Shown here: positions 51,737-60,756 of the stretch, one piece after another
How positions within the stretch are numbered: the stretch's first letter is position 1
Layout of the letters: every line of letters starts with the position of its first letter
NCBI RefSeq assembly: GCF_001693485.1
Contig: NZ_MAXC01000049.1
Coordinates: forward strand, 62,001 to 126,000
Direction: 5' to 3'
DNA length: 64,000 nucleotides
Source: Bradyrhizobium sp. LMTR 3
Lineage (GTDB): Bacteria; Pseudomonadota; Alphaproteobacteria; Rhizobiales; Xanthobacteraceae
Program-made: the position numbers and the translations under genes
The notes under the pieces: generated by a model
Databases searched by the model: none
Told to the model about the DNA's origin: nothing
What the model saw: only the letters and a program-made list of their open reading frames with translations

Positions 51737-53344
51737 TTATGCAGCCTTGGACGACGACGTTTGCCCGGGTACCGCGGAAAGCAGCTCGCGCGTGTAGGCA
51801 TGCTCGGGGGACGCGAACAGGAGCGATGCGGATTTGAGCTCGACGATCGCGCCGTGCTGCATCACGGCGATGCGGTCGCAAATCTGCGCGGCCACGCGCA
51901 GATCGTGAGTAATGAACAGCATCGAGAGGCCAAGGCGGGCCTTCAGATCTTCCAGCAGGTCCAGAACCTGCGCCTGCACGGAGACGTCGAGCGCCGACAC
52001 CGCTTCGTCGGCGACCAGGATTTCCGGGTCGAGCGCCAGTGCCCGCGCAATGCCGATGCGCTGGCGCTGCCCGCCGGAGAATTCATGCGGAAAGCGCTCC
52101 ATCGCGCCGGCATTGAGCCCGACGAGGCCGAGCAGCTCGCCGGCGCGCTTTCGCGCTGTCGCGGGATCGACGCCATGCGCAATCGGCCCGTCGCTGATGA
52201 TGTTGCCGACTTTCCGGCGCGGATTGAGCGAGGCGAACGGATCCTGAAACACCATCTGGATGCGGCGGCGCTGCTCACGCAGTGCCTTGCCGCCGATCCG
52301 GGTGAGATCGACATCGCCGATGCGGACGGTGCCGGCGTCCGGCTCGATCAGGCGCATGACGAGTCGGGCGACGGACGATTTTCCCGAACCGGATTCGCCG
52401 ACCAGCCCAAGCGTCTCGCCGCGGTAGATATCAAAGCTGACGTCCTTGGCGGCCTGCACGCGGCGCTCGCTGCGGAACCAGCCGCCGCCGCTGACATAGG
52501 TCTTGCCGAGGCCGATCACTTCCACCGCCTTGCTGCGATCGAGCAGAGGCGTCCGCTGTGGCGGCTGCAGGGTGGGAACGGCGGCGAGCAGCGCACGGGT
52601 ATAGGGATGTTGCGCGCGGAGCAGCACGTCGTCAGCGGTGCCCTGTTCGACGACCTTGCCGTGCTGCAGCACGACGACGCGATCGGCAATCTCGGCGACG
52701 ACGCCGAAATCATGGGTAATGAACATGACGGCCATGTTGCGGCGGCGCTGCAGATCGCGGATCAATTTGAGTATCTGCGCCTGCGTCGTGACATCGAGCG
52801 CGGTGGTCGGCTCATCCGCCACCAGCACAGCGGGTTCGAGCGCCAGCGCCATCGCGATCATGGCGCGCTGGCGCTGGCCACCGGACAGTTGATGGGGATA
52901 GGCACGCACCGCGCGCTCGGGATCAGGCAGGCCGACTTCGCGGATCAAGGCGAGGGCTTTCTGCTGCCGCTCCTTCGGCGTCAATAGGCCATGCGCCTCG
53001 AACATCTCGGCGATCTGCTCGCCGATGCGCATCAATGGATTGAGCGCCGTCATCGGCTCCTGGAACACCATCGCGATGCCATGCCCGCGGAACGCCAGCC
53101 ATTCCGCCGCGCTGAGCGACAAGAGGTTCTTTCCTTCGAACAGAATCTCTCCGGATTCTGCCGTCACCGTATCCGGCAGCAGCCCCATCAAGGCATGGGC
53201 GCACATCGATTTGCCGGAGCCGGATTCGCCGACCACGCAGAGGATTTTTCCGGCTGATAGTTCGAACGACACGCCATCCACGGCGTAAGCGCGGTCGCCG
53301 CCGGGCGGCAGCGCCAGCTTCAGGTTCTTGATCGCGACGGTCAT
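51737..53344 (-). CDS. Fused double ATPase of a dipeptide/oligopeptide-type ABC importer
   Basis: A 535-residue protein with two complete ABC domains. The first has Walker A GESGSGKSMCAHA near residue 39 and LSGGQRQRAMIAMAL. The second has GESGSGKSSVARLV near residue 320 and FSGGQRQRIGIARAL. Each domain ends with the peptide-transporter extension that includes HPYTRALLAAVP or HAYTRELLSAVP. It is a DppD-DppF fusion that powers uptake through the two permeases encoded just upstream, 2 bp away. The ATG at 53344 was chosen because the longer frame overlaps the permease gene. Confidence 0.92.
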   Translation of the reverse strand: MTVAIKNLKLALPPGGDRAYAVDGVSFELSAGKILCVVGESGSGKSMCAHALMGLLPDTVTAESGEILFEGKNLLSLSAAEWLAFRGHGIAMVFQEPMTALNPLMRIGEQIAEMFEAHGLLTPKERQQKALALIREVGLPDPERAVRAYPHQLSGGQRQRAMIAMALALEPAVLVADEPTTALDVTTQAQILKLIRDLQRRRNMAVMFITHDFGVVAEIADRVVVLQHGKVVEQGTADDVLLRAQHPYTRALLAAVPTLQPPQRTPLLDRSKAVEVIGLGKTYVSGGGWFRSERRVQAAKDVSFDIYRGETLGLVGESGSGKSSVARLVMRLIEPDAGTVRIGDVDLTRIGGKALREQRRRIQMVFQDPFASLNPRRKVGNIISDGPIAHGVDPATARKRAGELLGLVGLNAGAMERFPHEFSGGQRQRIGIARALALDPEILVADEAVSALDVSVQAQVLDLLEDLKARLGLSMLFITHDLRVAAQICDRIAVMQHGAIVELKSASLLFASPEHAYTRELLSAVPGQTSSSKAA

Positions 53345-53346
53345 GC

Positions 53347-54186
53347 TCAGCGTCCTCCCTTGGCGAGGCGAGGGTTGAGCGCGTCGTTGAGGCCTTCGCC
53401 GATCAGGTTCAGCGCCAGCACCGAAACGAGAATGGCGATGCCGGGAAACACGGTGATCCACCAGGCCTGACGGATCACGGTGCGGCCGGCGCCGACCATG
53501 TAGCCCCACGACATCAGGTTGGGGTCGCCGAGGCCGAGGAAGGAGAGCGAGGACTCCAGCAGGATCGCGGTTGCAACCATCAGCGAGGCCAGCACGATGA
53601 CGGGCGACAGCGCGTTGGGCAGGATCTCGCGCCAGATGATCCACCAGTTGGTCTGGCCGGTCACGACCGCCGCCTGGACGTATTCGCGCGTGCGCAGCGA
53701 CAGCACCTCGCCGCGCACCAGTCGTGCCACCGGCGGCCAGCTCACGATGGCGATGGCGGCCACGATCGAGACAATGGACGGTTGCATGATCGCGACGAGC
53801 ACGATCGCCAGCGTAAAGCTCGGAACGGTCTGGAAGAATTCGGTGAAGCGCATCAGCGCGTCGTCGACCTTGCCACCGAAATATCCGGCCACCGCGCCGA
53901 GCGGAATGCCGACCGCGAGCGAGGCCAGCGTCGAGATCAGGCCGACCAGCAGCGAGACGCGCGCGCCGTAGATGATGCCGGCCATCACGTCGCGGCCGAG
54001 CGCATCAGTGCCGAGCGGAAAGCCGGCCAGCGTGAACGGCGGCAGGAACGGCCGCTGCACCATGCGCCACGGCGAGGTCGGAAACAGCAGCGGGCCAATC
54101 AGGGCAACAGCGACCGCAACGATGAGGATCGTGATGCCGATCATGCCGCCGGGATTGCGCAACAGCGCTCGCGAAACCTGTTTCAT
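53347..54186 (-). CDS. ABC importer permease, DppC type
   Basis: A 279-residue inner-membrane permease with about six helices. It has an N-terminal RALLRNPGGMIGITILIVAV helix and the EAA-type loop region RGEVLSLRTREYVQAAVVTG, as in DppC/OppC proteins. Its start overlaps the stop of the DppB-type gene by 4 bases and it ends 2 bp before the ATPase gene, so all are translated together. It forms half of the membrane channel. Confidence 0.92.
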   Translation of the reverse strand: MKQVSRALLRNPGGMIGITILIVAVAVALIGPLLFPTSPWRMVQRPFLPPFTLAGFPLGTDALGRDVMAGIIYGARVSLLVGLISTLASLAVGIPLGAVAGYFGGKVDDALMRFTEFFQTVPSFTLAIVLVAIMQPSIVSIVAAIAIVSWPPVARLVRGEVLSLRTREYVQAAVVTGQTNWWIIWREILPNALSPVIVLASLMVATAILLESSLSFLGLGDPNLMSWGYMVGAGRTVIRQAWWITVFPGIAILVSVLALNLIGEGLNDALNPRLAKGGR

Positions 54187-55154
54187 GCGGCGAACTCGAT
54201 GCGGGGATCGACGGAGCGATAGACGAGGTCCGTGATCAGGTTGAAGGCCAGCACCATGGCCGAGCAGACGACGAAGACACCGAGCAACAGATTATAGTCG
54301 CGCTGCAGCAGCGCCTCGTACATCAGGCGGCCGATGCCGGGCCAGGCGAACACGGTTTCGGTCAGCACGGCGCCGCCGACCAGCGTGCCGGCCTGCAGGC
54401 CGGCGAGCGTGACCACCGGCAACAGCGCGTTGCGCAGCACGTGACGGCGCTGGATCAAGGTGTCAGACAGGCCCTTGGCGCGCGCGGTCTTGACGAAGTC
54501 GAGCCGGCTAACCTCCAGCATCGAGGCGCGCGTCATGCGGGCATAGGTCGCCATGAAGAACAGCCCGATCGTCGTCGCCGGCAGGATCAGATGGGCGGCG
54601 ACGTCGAGGACATGCGCAAGGCCGGTGTAGCCTGCGCCGACCGTCTCGTAACCAAAACTCGGCAGCCAATCCATCGTGACCGAAAACAACAGGATCGCCA
54701 TCAACGCGACCCAGAACAGCGGCGTGGCGTAGAAGATCAGCGCCGCGATCGTAATCGCGGTGTCGGCCCAGGTGCCGGCAAAGCGCGCGGCCAATGCGCC
54801 GAACAGGATGCCGAACGCGAGCGAGATCGCAAACGCGGTGCCCGTCAGCAACAGCGTCGCCGGCAGGCGATCGAGGATCAGCTTGGAGACCGGCATCTGC
54901 TGCCGAAACGAAAATCCGAGATCGAGGCTGAGGATGCCTTTGACATAGAGGAACAGTTGCACCGGCAGCGGCTGGTCGAGACCGAACTTCTCGCGCAGTT
55001 GGGTGATGAAGATCTGGTCGCCCGCGCCGGCTTCGCCCGCCATCACCACCGCCGGGTCGCCCGGCGCCATCCGGATCAGGAAGAAGTTCATGACGACAAG
55101 CGCGAGAAGAACGACGATGGCTTTCGCGATCCGCTGGGCGATGAAGGAGATCAT
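54183..55154 (-). CDS. ABC importer permease, DppB type
   Basis: A 323-residue inner-membrane permease starting MISFIAQRIAKAIVVLLALV with the family N-terminal helix. FFLIRMAPGDPAVV follows; the EAA-type loop is TRASMLEVSRLDFVKTARAK with GLSD after it. It is the partner of the DppC-type permease. It lies 74 bp after the binding-protein gene in the same operon. Confidence 0.92.
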   Translation of the reverse strand: MISFIAQRIAKAIVVLLALVVMNFFLIRMAPGDPAVVMAGEAGAGDQIFITQLREKFGLDQPLPVQLFLYVKGILSLDLGFSFRQQMPVSKLILDRLPATLLLTGTAFAISLAFGILFGALAARFAGTWADTAITIAALIFYATPLFWVALMAILLFSVTMDWLPSFGYETVGAGYTGLAHVLDVAAHLILPATTIGLFFMATYARMTRASMLEVSRLDFVKTARAKGLSDTLIQRRHVLRNALLPVVTLAGLQAGTLVGGAVLTETVFAWPGIGRLMYEALLQRDYNLLLGVFVVCSAMVLAFNLITDLVYRSVDPRIEFAA

Positions 55155-55228
55155 GGGCTGTCGCTGGCGTTGGAGACGCGGGGTAGCCGGGCGTCAGACT
55201 TGCGGCCTGACGCCCGATGAGACGGCGA

Positions 55229-56782
55229 TTACTTCTCGATCCAGGCGTCGCGGAAGCCGTCGTTGACGCCGATGCCGGTCGTGATCAGATTCTTGACGCT
55301 GCAGCGGGTGATGGTCGGGAATTGGAGTTCGAGCATCCACGCTACAGGCACGTCCTCGACGAGGATCTTCTGCGCCTTGGCGTAGATCTCTTCACGCGCC
55401 TTATCGGGGAAGGCGACCGCGCCGTCGGCGAACAGCTTGTCGATCTCGGGGTTCGAATAGCCTTCGACGTTGTTGAACGGCGAGCCCTTGGCGATCTGGC
55501 TCGAGACATAGTTGCGGCCGACGCCGAGCGCGGGATCACCGTACTGGTAGAGATAAGTGAACGCGATGTCGTAGTCCCACTCGCTGACTTTCTGATTCCA
55601 GCCGGGGACGTCGGTCGCGATCATCTCGACGTTGATCCCGACGTCCTGCAGGTTTTGGCGGACCATCTCGGCCCAGCGCTGCCACGTCTCGCCATAGGGC
55701 AGCGGCAGCATGCGAACCTTCTCGCCCTTGTAGCCGGCTTCCTTGAGCAGGGCCTTCGCCTTGGCCGGATCGTAATCGTATTTCGGCACCGCGCTGGTGT
55801 AGTACTTGATCGCCGAGCCCGACGGACCGGTCGCGATCTTGCCGAGGCCGTTCCAGACCACGTCCTTGGCCATGTTGCGATCGATCGCAAACATCAGCGC
55901 CTGGCGGAATTTCTTGTTCGCCGTGGGACCGGAGCGGTTGTTGAGCCAGAGCCAGGAATGCGGGCTGAAGAATTCCCAGCCGGCGCCGGTGACGCAGGTG
56001 TTTTTCAGTTTGCTCAAGCGCGGTACGTCGAAGTTTTCGACTGAGCCGCCGGGCAGCACGTCGACCTTGCCGGTCTCGTAAGCGACCGAACGCGCGGCGG
56101 CGTCCGGAATCACGTGCCAGTAGATCTCGTCGATGTTGGGCTTGCCTTTGATGTGGTAGCTCGGATTCTTGACGAGGCGGATGAACGAGCCCTTCTGCCA
56201 TTCCCTAAACATGAAGGGGCCGGTGCCGACAGGCGTGTTGTTGGCGGGATTGGTCTTGAAGTCAGTGCCTTCATAAATATGCTTCGGAATCATCGGTAGC
56301 GAGCCGACTTCGAAGATGCCGATGAACGGGCCGAACGGCTGCTTCAGGGTGAAGACGACGGTGGATTCGTCCGGCGCCTCCACCTTTTCGAGTTGCGCAA
56401 GATTGCCGCGCGCACGCGCATGGGTCTGCTTCAGGAATTCGATCGAGAACAGCACGTCAGCCGAGGTGAACGGCTTGCCGTCATGCCAGGTCACGCCCTT
56501 CACGAGCTTGAAGGTGTAGACCTTGCCGTCCTCGCTGACCGACCAGCTTTCGGCGAGGCCGGGCAGGGGATCAAGCTTGGGGCTGTAGCGTAGCAGGCCT
56601 TCATAGATATTGCCGGCCACCATCTGCGTCGGGCCGTTCTGCACCAGACCCATCATCAGGCTCGGCGGCTCGGGCTGGATCACGGCATTGACGACGCCGC
56701 CTGCTTTCGGCCCCTCGGCCACCGCCGCGGTGCTCAGCATGCACATCGCAGCAAAGCTCATCAAAATCTTACGCTTGGGCAT
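55229..56782 (-). CDS. Periplasmic solute-binding protein of a dipeptide-type ABC importer
   Basis: A 517-residue SBP family 5 protein. It has a signal peptide (residues 1-22, ILMSFAAMCMLSTAAVA), then GLVQNGPTQMVAGNIYEGLL and YTFKLVKGVTWHDGKPFTSA, the classical motif of DppA/OppA-type proteins. GAGGTATGCG precedes the ATG. It captures a peptide or another bulky polar solute. Because the operon holds an aldolase and a hydroxyacid reductase, the ligand may be a sugar-acid or opine-like compound rather than a peptide. Confidence 0.92.
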   Translation of the reverse strand: MPKRKILMSFAAMCMLSTAAVAEGPKAGGVVNAVIQPEPPSLMMGLVQNGPTQMVAGNIYEGLLRYSPKLDPLPGLAESWSVSEDGKVYTFKLVKGVTWHDGKPFTSADVLFSIEFLKQTHARARGNLAQLEKVEAPDESTVVFTLKQPFGPFIGIFEVGSLPMIPKHIYEGTDFKTNPANNTPVGTGPFMFREWQKGSFIRLVKNPSYHIKGKPNIDEIYWHVIPDAAARSVAYETGKVDVLPGGSVENFDVPRLSKLKNTCVTGAGWEFFSPHSWLWLNNRSGPTANKKFRQALMFAIDRNMAKDVVWNGLGKIATGPSGSAIKYYTSAVPKYDYDPAKAKALLKEAGYKGEKVRMLPLPYGETWQRWAEMVRQNLQDVGINVEMIATDVPGWNQKVSEWDYDIAFTYLYQYGDPALGVGRNYVSSQIAKGSPFNNVEGYSNPEIDKLFADGAVAFPDKAREEIYAKAQKILVEDVPVAWMLELQFPTITRCSVKNLITTGIGVNDGFRDAWIEK

Positions 56783-56841
56783 CGCATACCTCGTTTAAAG
56801 AAAGGGTTTTTGGCGCTCTCACTTCGGCGAGGGCGGGTTTG

Positions 56842-57642
56842 TCAGTTGGCAAAGTCGGGATCGGTCCGCTCGAGCATCCGCTTGAAGGCGGCCCATTCGC
56901 TGTCGGGCACGCCATTCGTTTCGATCGCGTCGTAGAAGCTTGCGTATTGGCCGGCCGTCTTGCGGGCGACGGCTGCGGATAGCTCGATGATTTCAGCCCC
57001 CGACGACTGCACCGCGAGTTGGGCGCGGCAGGAGCGCTCCAGATTGTGCATCAGCTTGAAGGCTTCGGCGACGGAGCGCCCGCAGGTCAGCATGCCGTGG
57101 TTGCGCAACACCATCACGAACTTGTCGCCGAGATCGGCGACCAGGCGCGATCGCTCATCGAGATCGAGCGCGATGCCTTCATAGTCGTGATAGGCGAGGC
57201 AATCAGTAAACTGCAGCGACCATTGATTGAGCGGCAGCAGCCCCTGCTTCTGGCAGGCAACGGCGATGCCCGCGACCGTGTGCGTATGCAGGACGCAGAT
57301 GGCATCATGCCGCGCGGCGTGGATGGCACTGTGAATCGTAAAGCCCGCCGGGTTGATGCCGAGCCCCGTGGGATCGTCGATGACGTTTCCGTCGAGATCG
57401 ACCGTCACCAGGTTGGACGCCGTCACTTCCTCGAAGCGCAGGCCGTAGGGGTTGATGAGAAAGCGATCCTGCCGGCCGGGAAGGCGGACGGAGATGTGGG
57501 TGTAGATGCTGTCGTCGAGACCGAGCCGGTGAATCAGCCGGTAGGCCGCCGCGAGGTCGATCCGGATTTGCAGGGTCTGGTCGTCCACCGCCGGCCAGGC
57601 CTTCGCGGTGTGGTGGGCTGCGCTTGTCATTTCCGCCTTCAT
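56842..57642 (-). CDS. Class II aldolase/adducin-family protein
   Basis: A 266-residue zinc-dependent class II aldolase-like protein. It carries HTHTVAGIAVACQ with two zinc-binding His and LRNHGMLTCGRSVAEAF with a third. The N-terminal AAAYRLIHRLGLDDSIYTHI and RFLINPYGLRFEEVTASNLV are family-typical. Members cleave or isomerise hydroxylated carbon chains. GGAAATGG precedes the ATG; an ATG four codons later is an alternative. It is the first gene of the operon with the ABC importer and the GhrA-like gene, divergent from gntR. Confidence 0.85.
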   Translation of the reverse strand: MKAEMTSAAHHTAKAWPAVDDQTLQIRIDLAAAYRLIHRLGLDDSIYTHISVRLPGRQDRFLINPYGLRFEEVTASNLVTVDLDGNVIDDPTGLGINPAGFTIHSAIHAARHDAICVLHTHTVAGIAVACQKQGLLPLNQWSLQFTDCLAYHDYEGIALDLDERSRLVADLGDKFVMVLRNHGMLTCGRSVAEAFKLMHNLERSCRAQLAVQSSGAEIIELSAAVARKTAGQYASFYDAIETNGVPDSEWAAFKRMLERTDPDFAN

Positions 57643-57695
57643 CCATTTCCAACTTTTTCAGCTTGCGTGCGGCGCAGCATCAGGACAAGATTAAA

Positions 57696-57716
57696 GTGTC
57701 GACAATCGACGATTAA
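57696..57716. promoter_or_regulatory. Candidate operator between the aldolase and gntR genes
   Basis: GTGTCGACAATCGACGATTAA contains a GTCGAC palindrome and a second CGAC half-site in the divergent promoter region. The form resembles TTGTCGACAA-like sites bound by some FCD GntR proteins, so the adjacent regulator is the likely ligand. Confidence 0.4.
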
Positions 57717-57748
57717 AAAATAACCACGGACTGGCGCGGGTTTAGCCG

Positions 57749-58495
57749 ATGCGGCCTATGTCTCTTCCGGTTGGATTACCGGCACTTGCGGACAGCGATC
57801 TGGTTGGCCAGATCGCTCGAATCCTGATGCAGGCCATCGTTCAGGGGCGGCTGCCTCCTGGTTCCAAAGTTGTGGAGGCGGGGGTTGCCCGGGAATTAGG
57901 CGTCAGCCGCGCGCCGGTGCGCGAGGCGGCGCGCCTTCTGGAGAAACAGGGGCTGCTGGTCGCGAGTCCGCGACGCGGTTTCTCCGTCCGCAAACTCGAA
58001 ATCAGAAATATCGACGAGATCTACGATCTGCGCTTGTGCATCGAACGGCATGCCAGCGTGCTGGCGGCGAAGCGTCTCTCTCCGGAGTCGCGAGATCTGC
58101 TGCGCCGGCAAATCGACGTTCTGCACCGGACCGCCGATCTCGACGACCCGGCCCGGCAGGTGGAAGAGGATTATCGCTTTCACCGGCTGATTTTTGAAAT
58201 CGCGGATAACCGCCGCCTTTTGCGATTGTTCGACGATCTCGCAGCAGAGCTGCGCATGGTCATCGGCCTGATCGGCCGCCTCTATGACGACCCGCATGAG
58301 ATCGCGAGGACCCATGAGCCGCTGCTGGCGGCGATCGAAGCCGGTCATCCCGAGCGCATCACCGCGCATGTCGACTACCATATCGGCCACGCCTGGCGCG
58401 AAGTAGGCAGGCTGGTGCGAGAGCTCACGCCGCCGCTCGGCACTGCTGCCGAGCCGAGCAGCATCCTGTTTCCAACCAACGGAGTTACCGTGTGA
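57749..58495 (+). CDS. GntR-family (FCD) regulator
   Basis: A 248-residue regulator with an N-terminal winged helix (about 15-85: LPPGSKVVEAGVARELGVSR, then APVREAARLLEKQGLLVASP) and an FCD domain (about 95-225, with the metal-site region in EEDYRFHRLIFEIADNRRLL). It is divergent from the aldolase/ABC operon and overlaps the deacylase gene by 4 bases. It probably controls both the operon and itself. Confidence 0.88.
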   Translation: MRPMSLPVGLPALADSDLVGQIARILMQAIVQGRLPPGSKVVEAGVARELGVSRAPVREAARLLEKQGLLVASPRRGFSVRKLEIRNIDEIYDLRLCIERHASVLAAKRLSPESRDLLRRQIDVLHRTADLDDPARQVEEDYRFHRLIFEIADNRRLLRLFDDLAAELRMVIGLIGRLYDDPHEIARTHEPLLAAIEAGHPERITAHVDYHIGHAWREVGRLVRELTPPLGTAAEPSSILFPTNGVTV

Positions 58496-59517
58496 AGGCC
58501 GTCTACACCGAACTGCATCGAAGCCACGATCCGCAATTCTTCCTGGTCCGCGGCGTCATCAAGCGCACCACCGAGCAGCCCGAGCGTGCCGACCGGTTGC
58601 TGGCGGGACTTAAGGCCGGCAAGCACAGCCTCGTCGAGCCGACGGTGTTCGGCCAAGGCCCGCGGGCGCGCGTTCACAGCGCGGAATATCTGCGCTTTAT
58701 GGAAGAAGCCTGGGATGCCTGGGTCGCGCTCGGTGATTCCGGCTCGGAGATGATCGCCAACATCCATCCGGTTCGCTACGGCGCCACATACCCAACCCAT
58801 ATCGTAGGCCGCCTCGGCTGGCACGCGGCGGATACGGCAGCTCCGATCGGCAAGGGTACGTACGCCGCCGCCTGTGCCGCCACCGATGTCGCCACGACTG
58901 CGGCGCAACTCGTCATGGACGGCGAAGACGCCGTCTATGCGCTGTGCCGGCCGCCGGGCCATCACGCCTATGCCGACATGTCGGGCGGCTTCTGTTTCTT
59001 CAACAACAGCGCGGTGGCAGCGGCGCAGCTTCGGCTGCAGCATGAGCGCGTCGCAATCCTCGATGTCGACGTGCATCACGGCAACGGCACGCAGGGCATC
59101 TTCTACGAGCGCTCCGACGTGCTCACGGTATCGATCCATGCCGATCCCGTCTTCTTCTATCCTTTCGTGTGGGGATATGCGCATGAGCGCGGTGCCGGCC
59201 CGGGCCTCGGCGCCAATTTGAACATCCCGTTGCCGAAGGGCACCGGGGATGAGGATTACGTCAAGGCGCTCGGCGACGCCGAAAAAACCATCCGCGCGTT
59301 TGCGCCCGGCGCGCTGGTGGTGGCGCTCGGCCTCGATGCCTCGGAGCACGATCCGCTCGCCGGCCTTGCGGTGACCACGGCCGGCTTCCGCCGCATCGGC
59401 GCCGCGATCGCCCGATTGGGCCTGCCGACGGTTTTCGTCCAGGAGGGCGGCTATCTCTCGGATATTCTCGGCGCCAATCTCACGGCTGTGCTCGGCGGCT
59501 TCGAAGAGGCGCGTTAG
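58492..59517 (+). CDS. HDAC-family deacylase (acetylpolyamine amidohydrolase-like)
   Basis: A 341-residue zinc-dependent amidohydrolase of the histone deacetylase fold. Catalytic His pair in CRPPGHHAYADMSGGFC; zinc ligands in ILDVDVHHGNGTQGIFYER and in ALGLDASEHDPLAG. TVFVQEGGYLSDILG closes the active site. Bacterial members remove acetyl groups from polyamines or related amides. The GTG start overlaps the gntR stop (GTGA), which shows translational coupling. Its place beside a peptide-type importer suggests the imported compound is N-acylated. Confidence 0.9.
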   Translation: MKAVYTELHRSHDPQFFLVRGVIKRTTEQPERADRLLAGLKAGKHSLVEPTVFGQGPRARVHSAEYLRFMEEAWDAWVALGDSGSEMIANIHPVRYGATYPTHIVGRLGWHAADTAAPIGKGTYAAACAATDVATTAAQLVMDGEDAVYALCRPPGHHAYADMSGGFCFFNNSAVAAAQLRLQHERVAILDVDVHHGNGTQGIFYERSDVLTVSIHADPVFFYPFVWGYAHERGAGPGLGANLNIPLPKGTGDEDYVKALGDAEKTIRAFAPGALVVALGLDASEHDPLAGLAVTTAGFRRIGAAIARLGLPTVFVQEGGYLSDILGANLTAVLGGFEEAR

Positions 59518-59543
59518 GGCGTGATGAAATTCGCGCGATGTGA

Positions 59544-59567
59544 TCCGTCACCCTGAGAGGTGACGGA
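59544..59567 (+). terminator. Hairpin after the deacylase gene
   Basis: TCCGTCACC and GGTGACGGA pair around a 6-base loop, 27 bases after the stop. There is no T tract, so terminator function is uncertain. Confidence 0.45.
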
Positions 59568-59636
59568 GACAATTATCGACATTGGCCTGCGGCCGGTTTA
59601 CGCTTCGGAAGCGCGACGCAGAGAGGAGGGATCGCA

Positions 59637-59870
59637 ATGCTCTATGCCTTGCTGGCTCTCATGGCGCCGCTCTGGAGCAGATCTCGGGATCGGACGGCCG
59701 CGCAATGCAAGGCGCCTGATACATCTGTCTCGCGGCTTCTGGTGTTCGCCGCCACCGTTCTTTTCGTGATCCTGTCGATTCTCATCGTCGATCTGTATCG
59801 CGACGAATTGCATGCGCTCGGCCTTGTCGGCGGCGTAGAGCGGATCGATGCGATCTTTATGAGCCCGTGA
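59637..59870 (+). CDS. Small hypothetical membrane protein
   Basis: A 77-residue protein with a hydrophobic stretch near the N-terminus (LYALLALMAPLW) and a clear membrane helix at about 33-51 (LLVFAATVLFVILSILIVDL). GGAGGGATCGCA precedes the ATG. It is convergent with the Mrp gene, 16 bp apart. No family is recognised. Confidence 0.6.
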   Translation: MLYALLALMAPLWSRSRDRTAAQCKAPDTSVSRLLVFAATVLFVILSILIVDLYRDELHALGLVGGVERIDAIFMSP

Positions 59871-59886
59871 GGCTGCCGGGCTGCGA

Positions 59887-60756
59887 CTACTCGATGACGA
59901 TTCGCGGCGGTGGCCGGTGCGCCGCACCGGTTACGATCGCGGTCCAGACTTCACGCGCAATACTCACATAATGCTTGGCGTGAACGCCGTCGGGCTCGAC
60001 GGCGACGATGGGTCGGCCGTCGTCGGAGGTCTGGCGGATCTGCATGTCGAGCGGGATCTCGCCGAGATAGGGAATGCCGCGGCGTTCGGCTTCCGTCCGC
60101 GCGCCGCCGTGGCCGAAGATCGGCGTGACGTGGTTGCAGGTCGGGCAGCAGAAACTCGACATGTTCTCGATCAGGCCCAGGATCGGAATGCTAACCTTCT
60201 GAAACATGGCGATGCCGCGCCGCGCGTCGATCAAGGCGATGTCCTGCGGCGTCGAGACGATGATCGCGCCGGCCAGTGGCGCCTGTTGCGCCATGGTGAG
60301 CTGCGCGTCGCCGGTCCCGGGCGGCAGGTCGACGACGAGGATGTCGAGATCGTCCCATGCGACTTCGCGCAGCATCTGCGTGATCGCCGAGATCACCATC
60401 GGCCCGCGCCAGATCATGGCACTGTCTTCCTCGACCAGAAAGCCGATCGACATCACCTTGACGCCGAAGCGCTCCAACGGCTCCAGCATGCGCGGGCCGA
60501 GCTGGCGTGGCTTGCCGCGCAGTCCGAACAGTTTTTGTTGCGACGGACCGTAGATGTCGGCGTCGAGAATGCCGGTCTTCAGTCCGAGCGCGGCGAAGCC
60601 GAGCGCCAGGTTGCACGAGGTGGTGGATTTGCCGACGCCGCCCTTGCCGGAGGCGACGGCGATGACGTGCTTGACGCCGGGAATGCCTGATGCCTTCGAC
60701 GTCGCACGGGCCTTGAGATCCGGAGGGGTGGCGGACACTTGCTGCTCACGATCCAA
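59887..60756 (-). CDS. Mrp/NBP35-type Fe-S cluster carrier ATPase
   Basis: A 289-residue P-loop ATPase. The deviant Walker A is VASGKGGVGKSTTSCNLALG at about residues 32-51, and DILVVDLPPGTGDAQLTMAQ follows. The CxxC of the bridging Fe-S site is in SFCCPTCNHVTPIFG. The N-terminal DUF59 domain of long Mrp proteins is absent. It would insert clusters into target enzymes. The TTG start follows AAGGACGATCCGC and overlaps the end of the ferredoxin-like gene by 11 bases, so the two are translationally linked; a GTG at 60738 is an alternative. Confidence 0.88.
   Translation of the reverse strand: MDREQQVSATPPDLKARATSKASGIPGVKHVIAVASGKGGVGKSTTSCNLALGFAALGLKTGILDADIYGPSQQKLFGLRGKPRQLGPRMLEPLERFGVKVMSIGFLVEEDSAMIWRGPMVISAITQMLREVAWDDLDILVVDLPPGTGDAQLTMAQQAPLAGAIIVSTPQDIALIDARRGIAMFQKVSIPILGLIENMSSFCCPTCNHVTPIFGHGGARTEAERRGIPYLGEIPLDMQIRQTSDDGRPIVAVEPDGVHAKHYVSIAREVWTAIVTGAAHRPPPRIVIE

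Noticed and set aside
50798..52987. 729-residue plus-strand open frame
   Set aside because: Antisense to the GhrA-like and ABC ATPase genes, whose motifs are clear; composition is that of a shadow frame.
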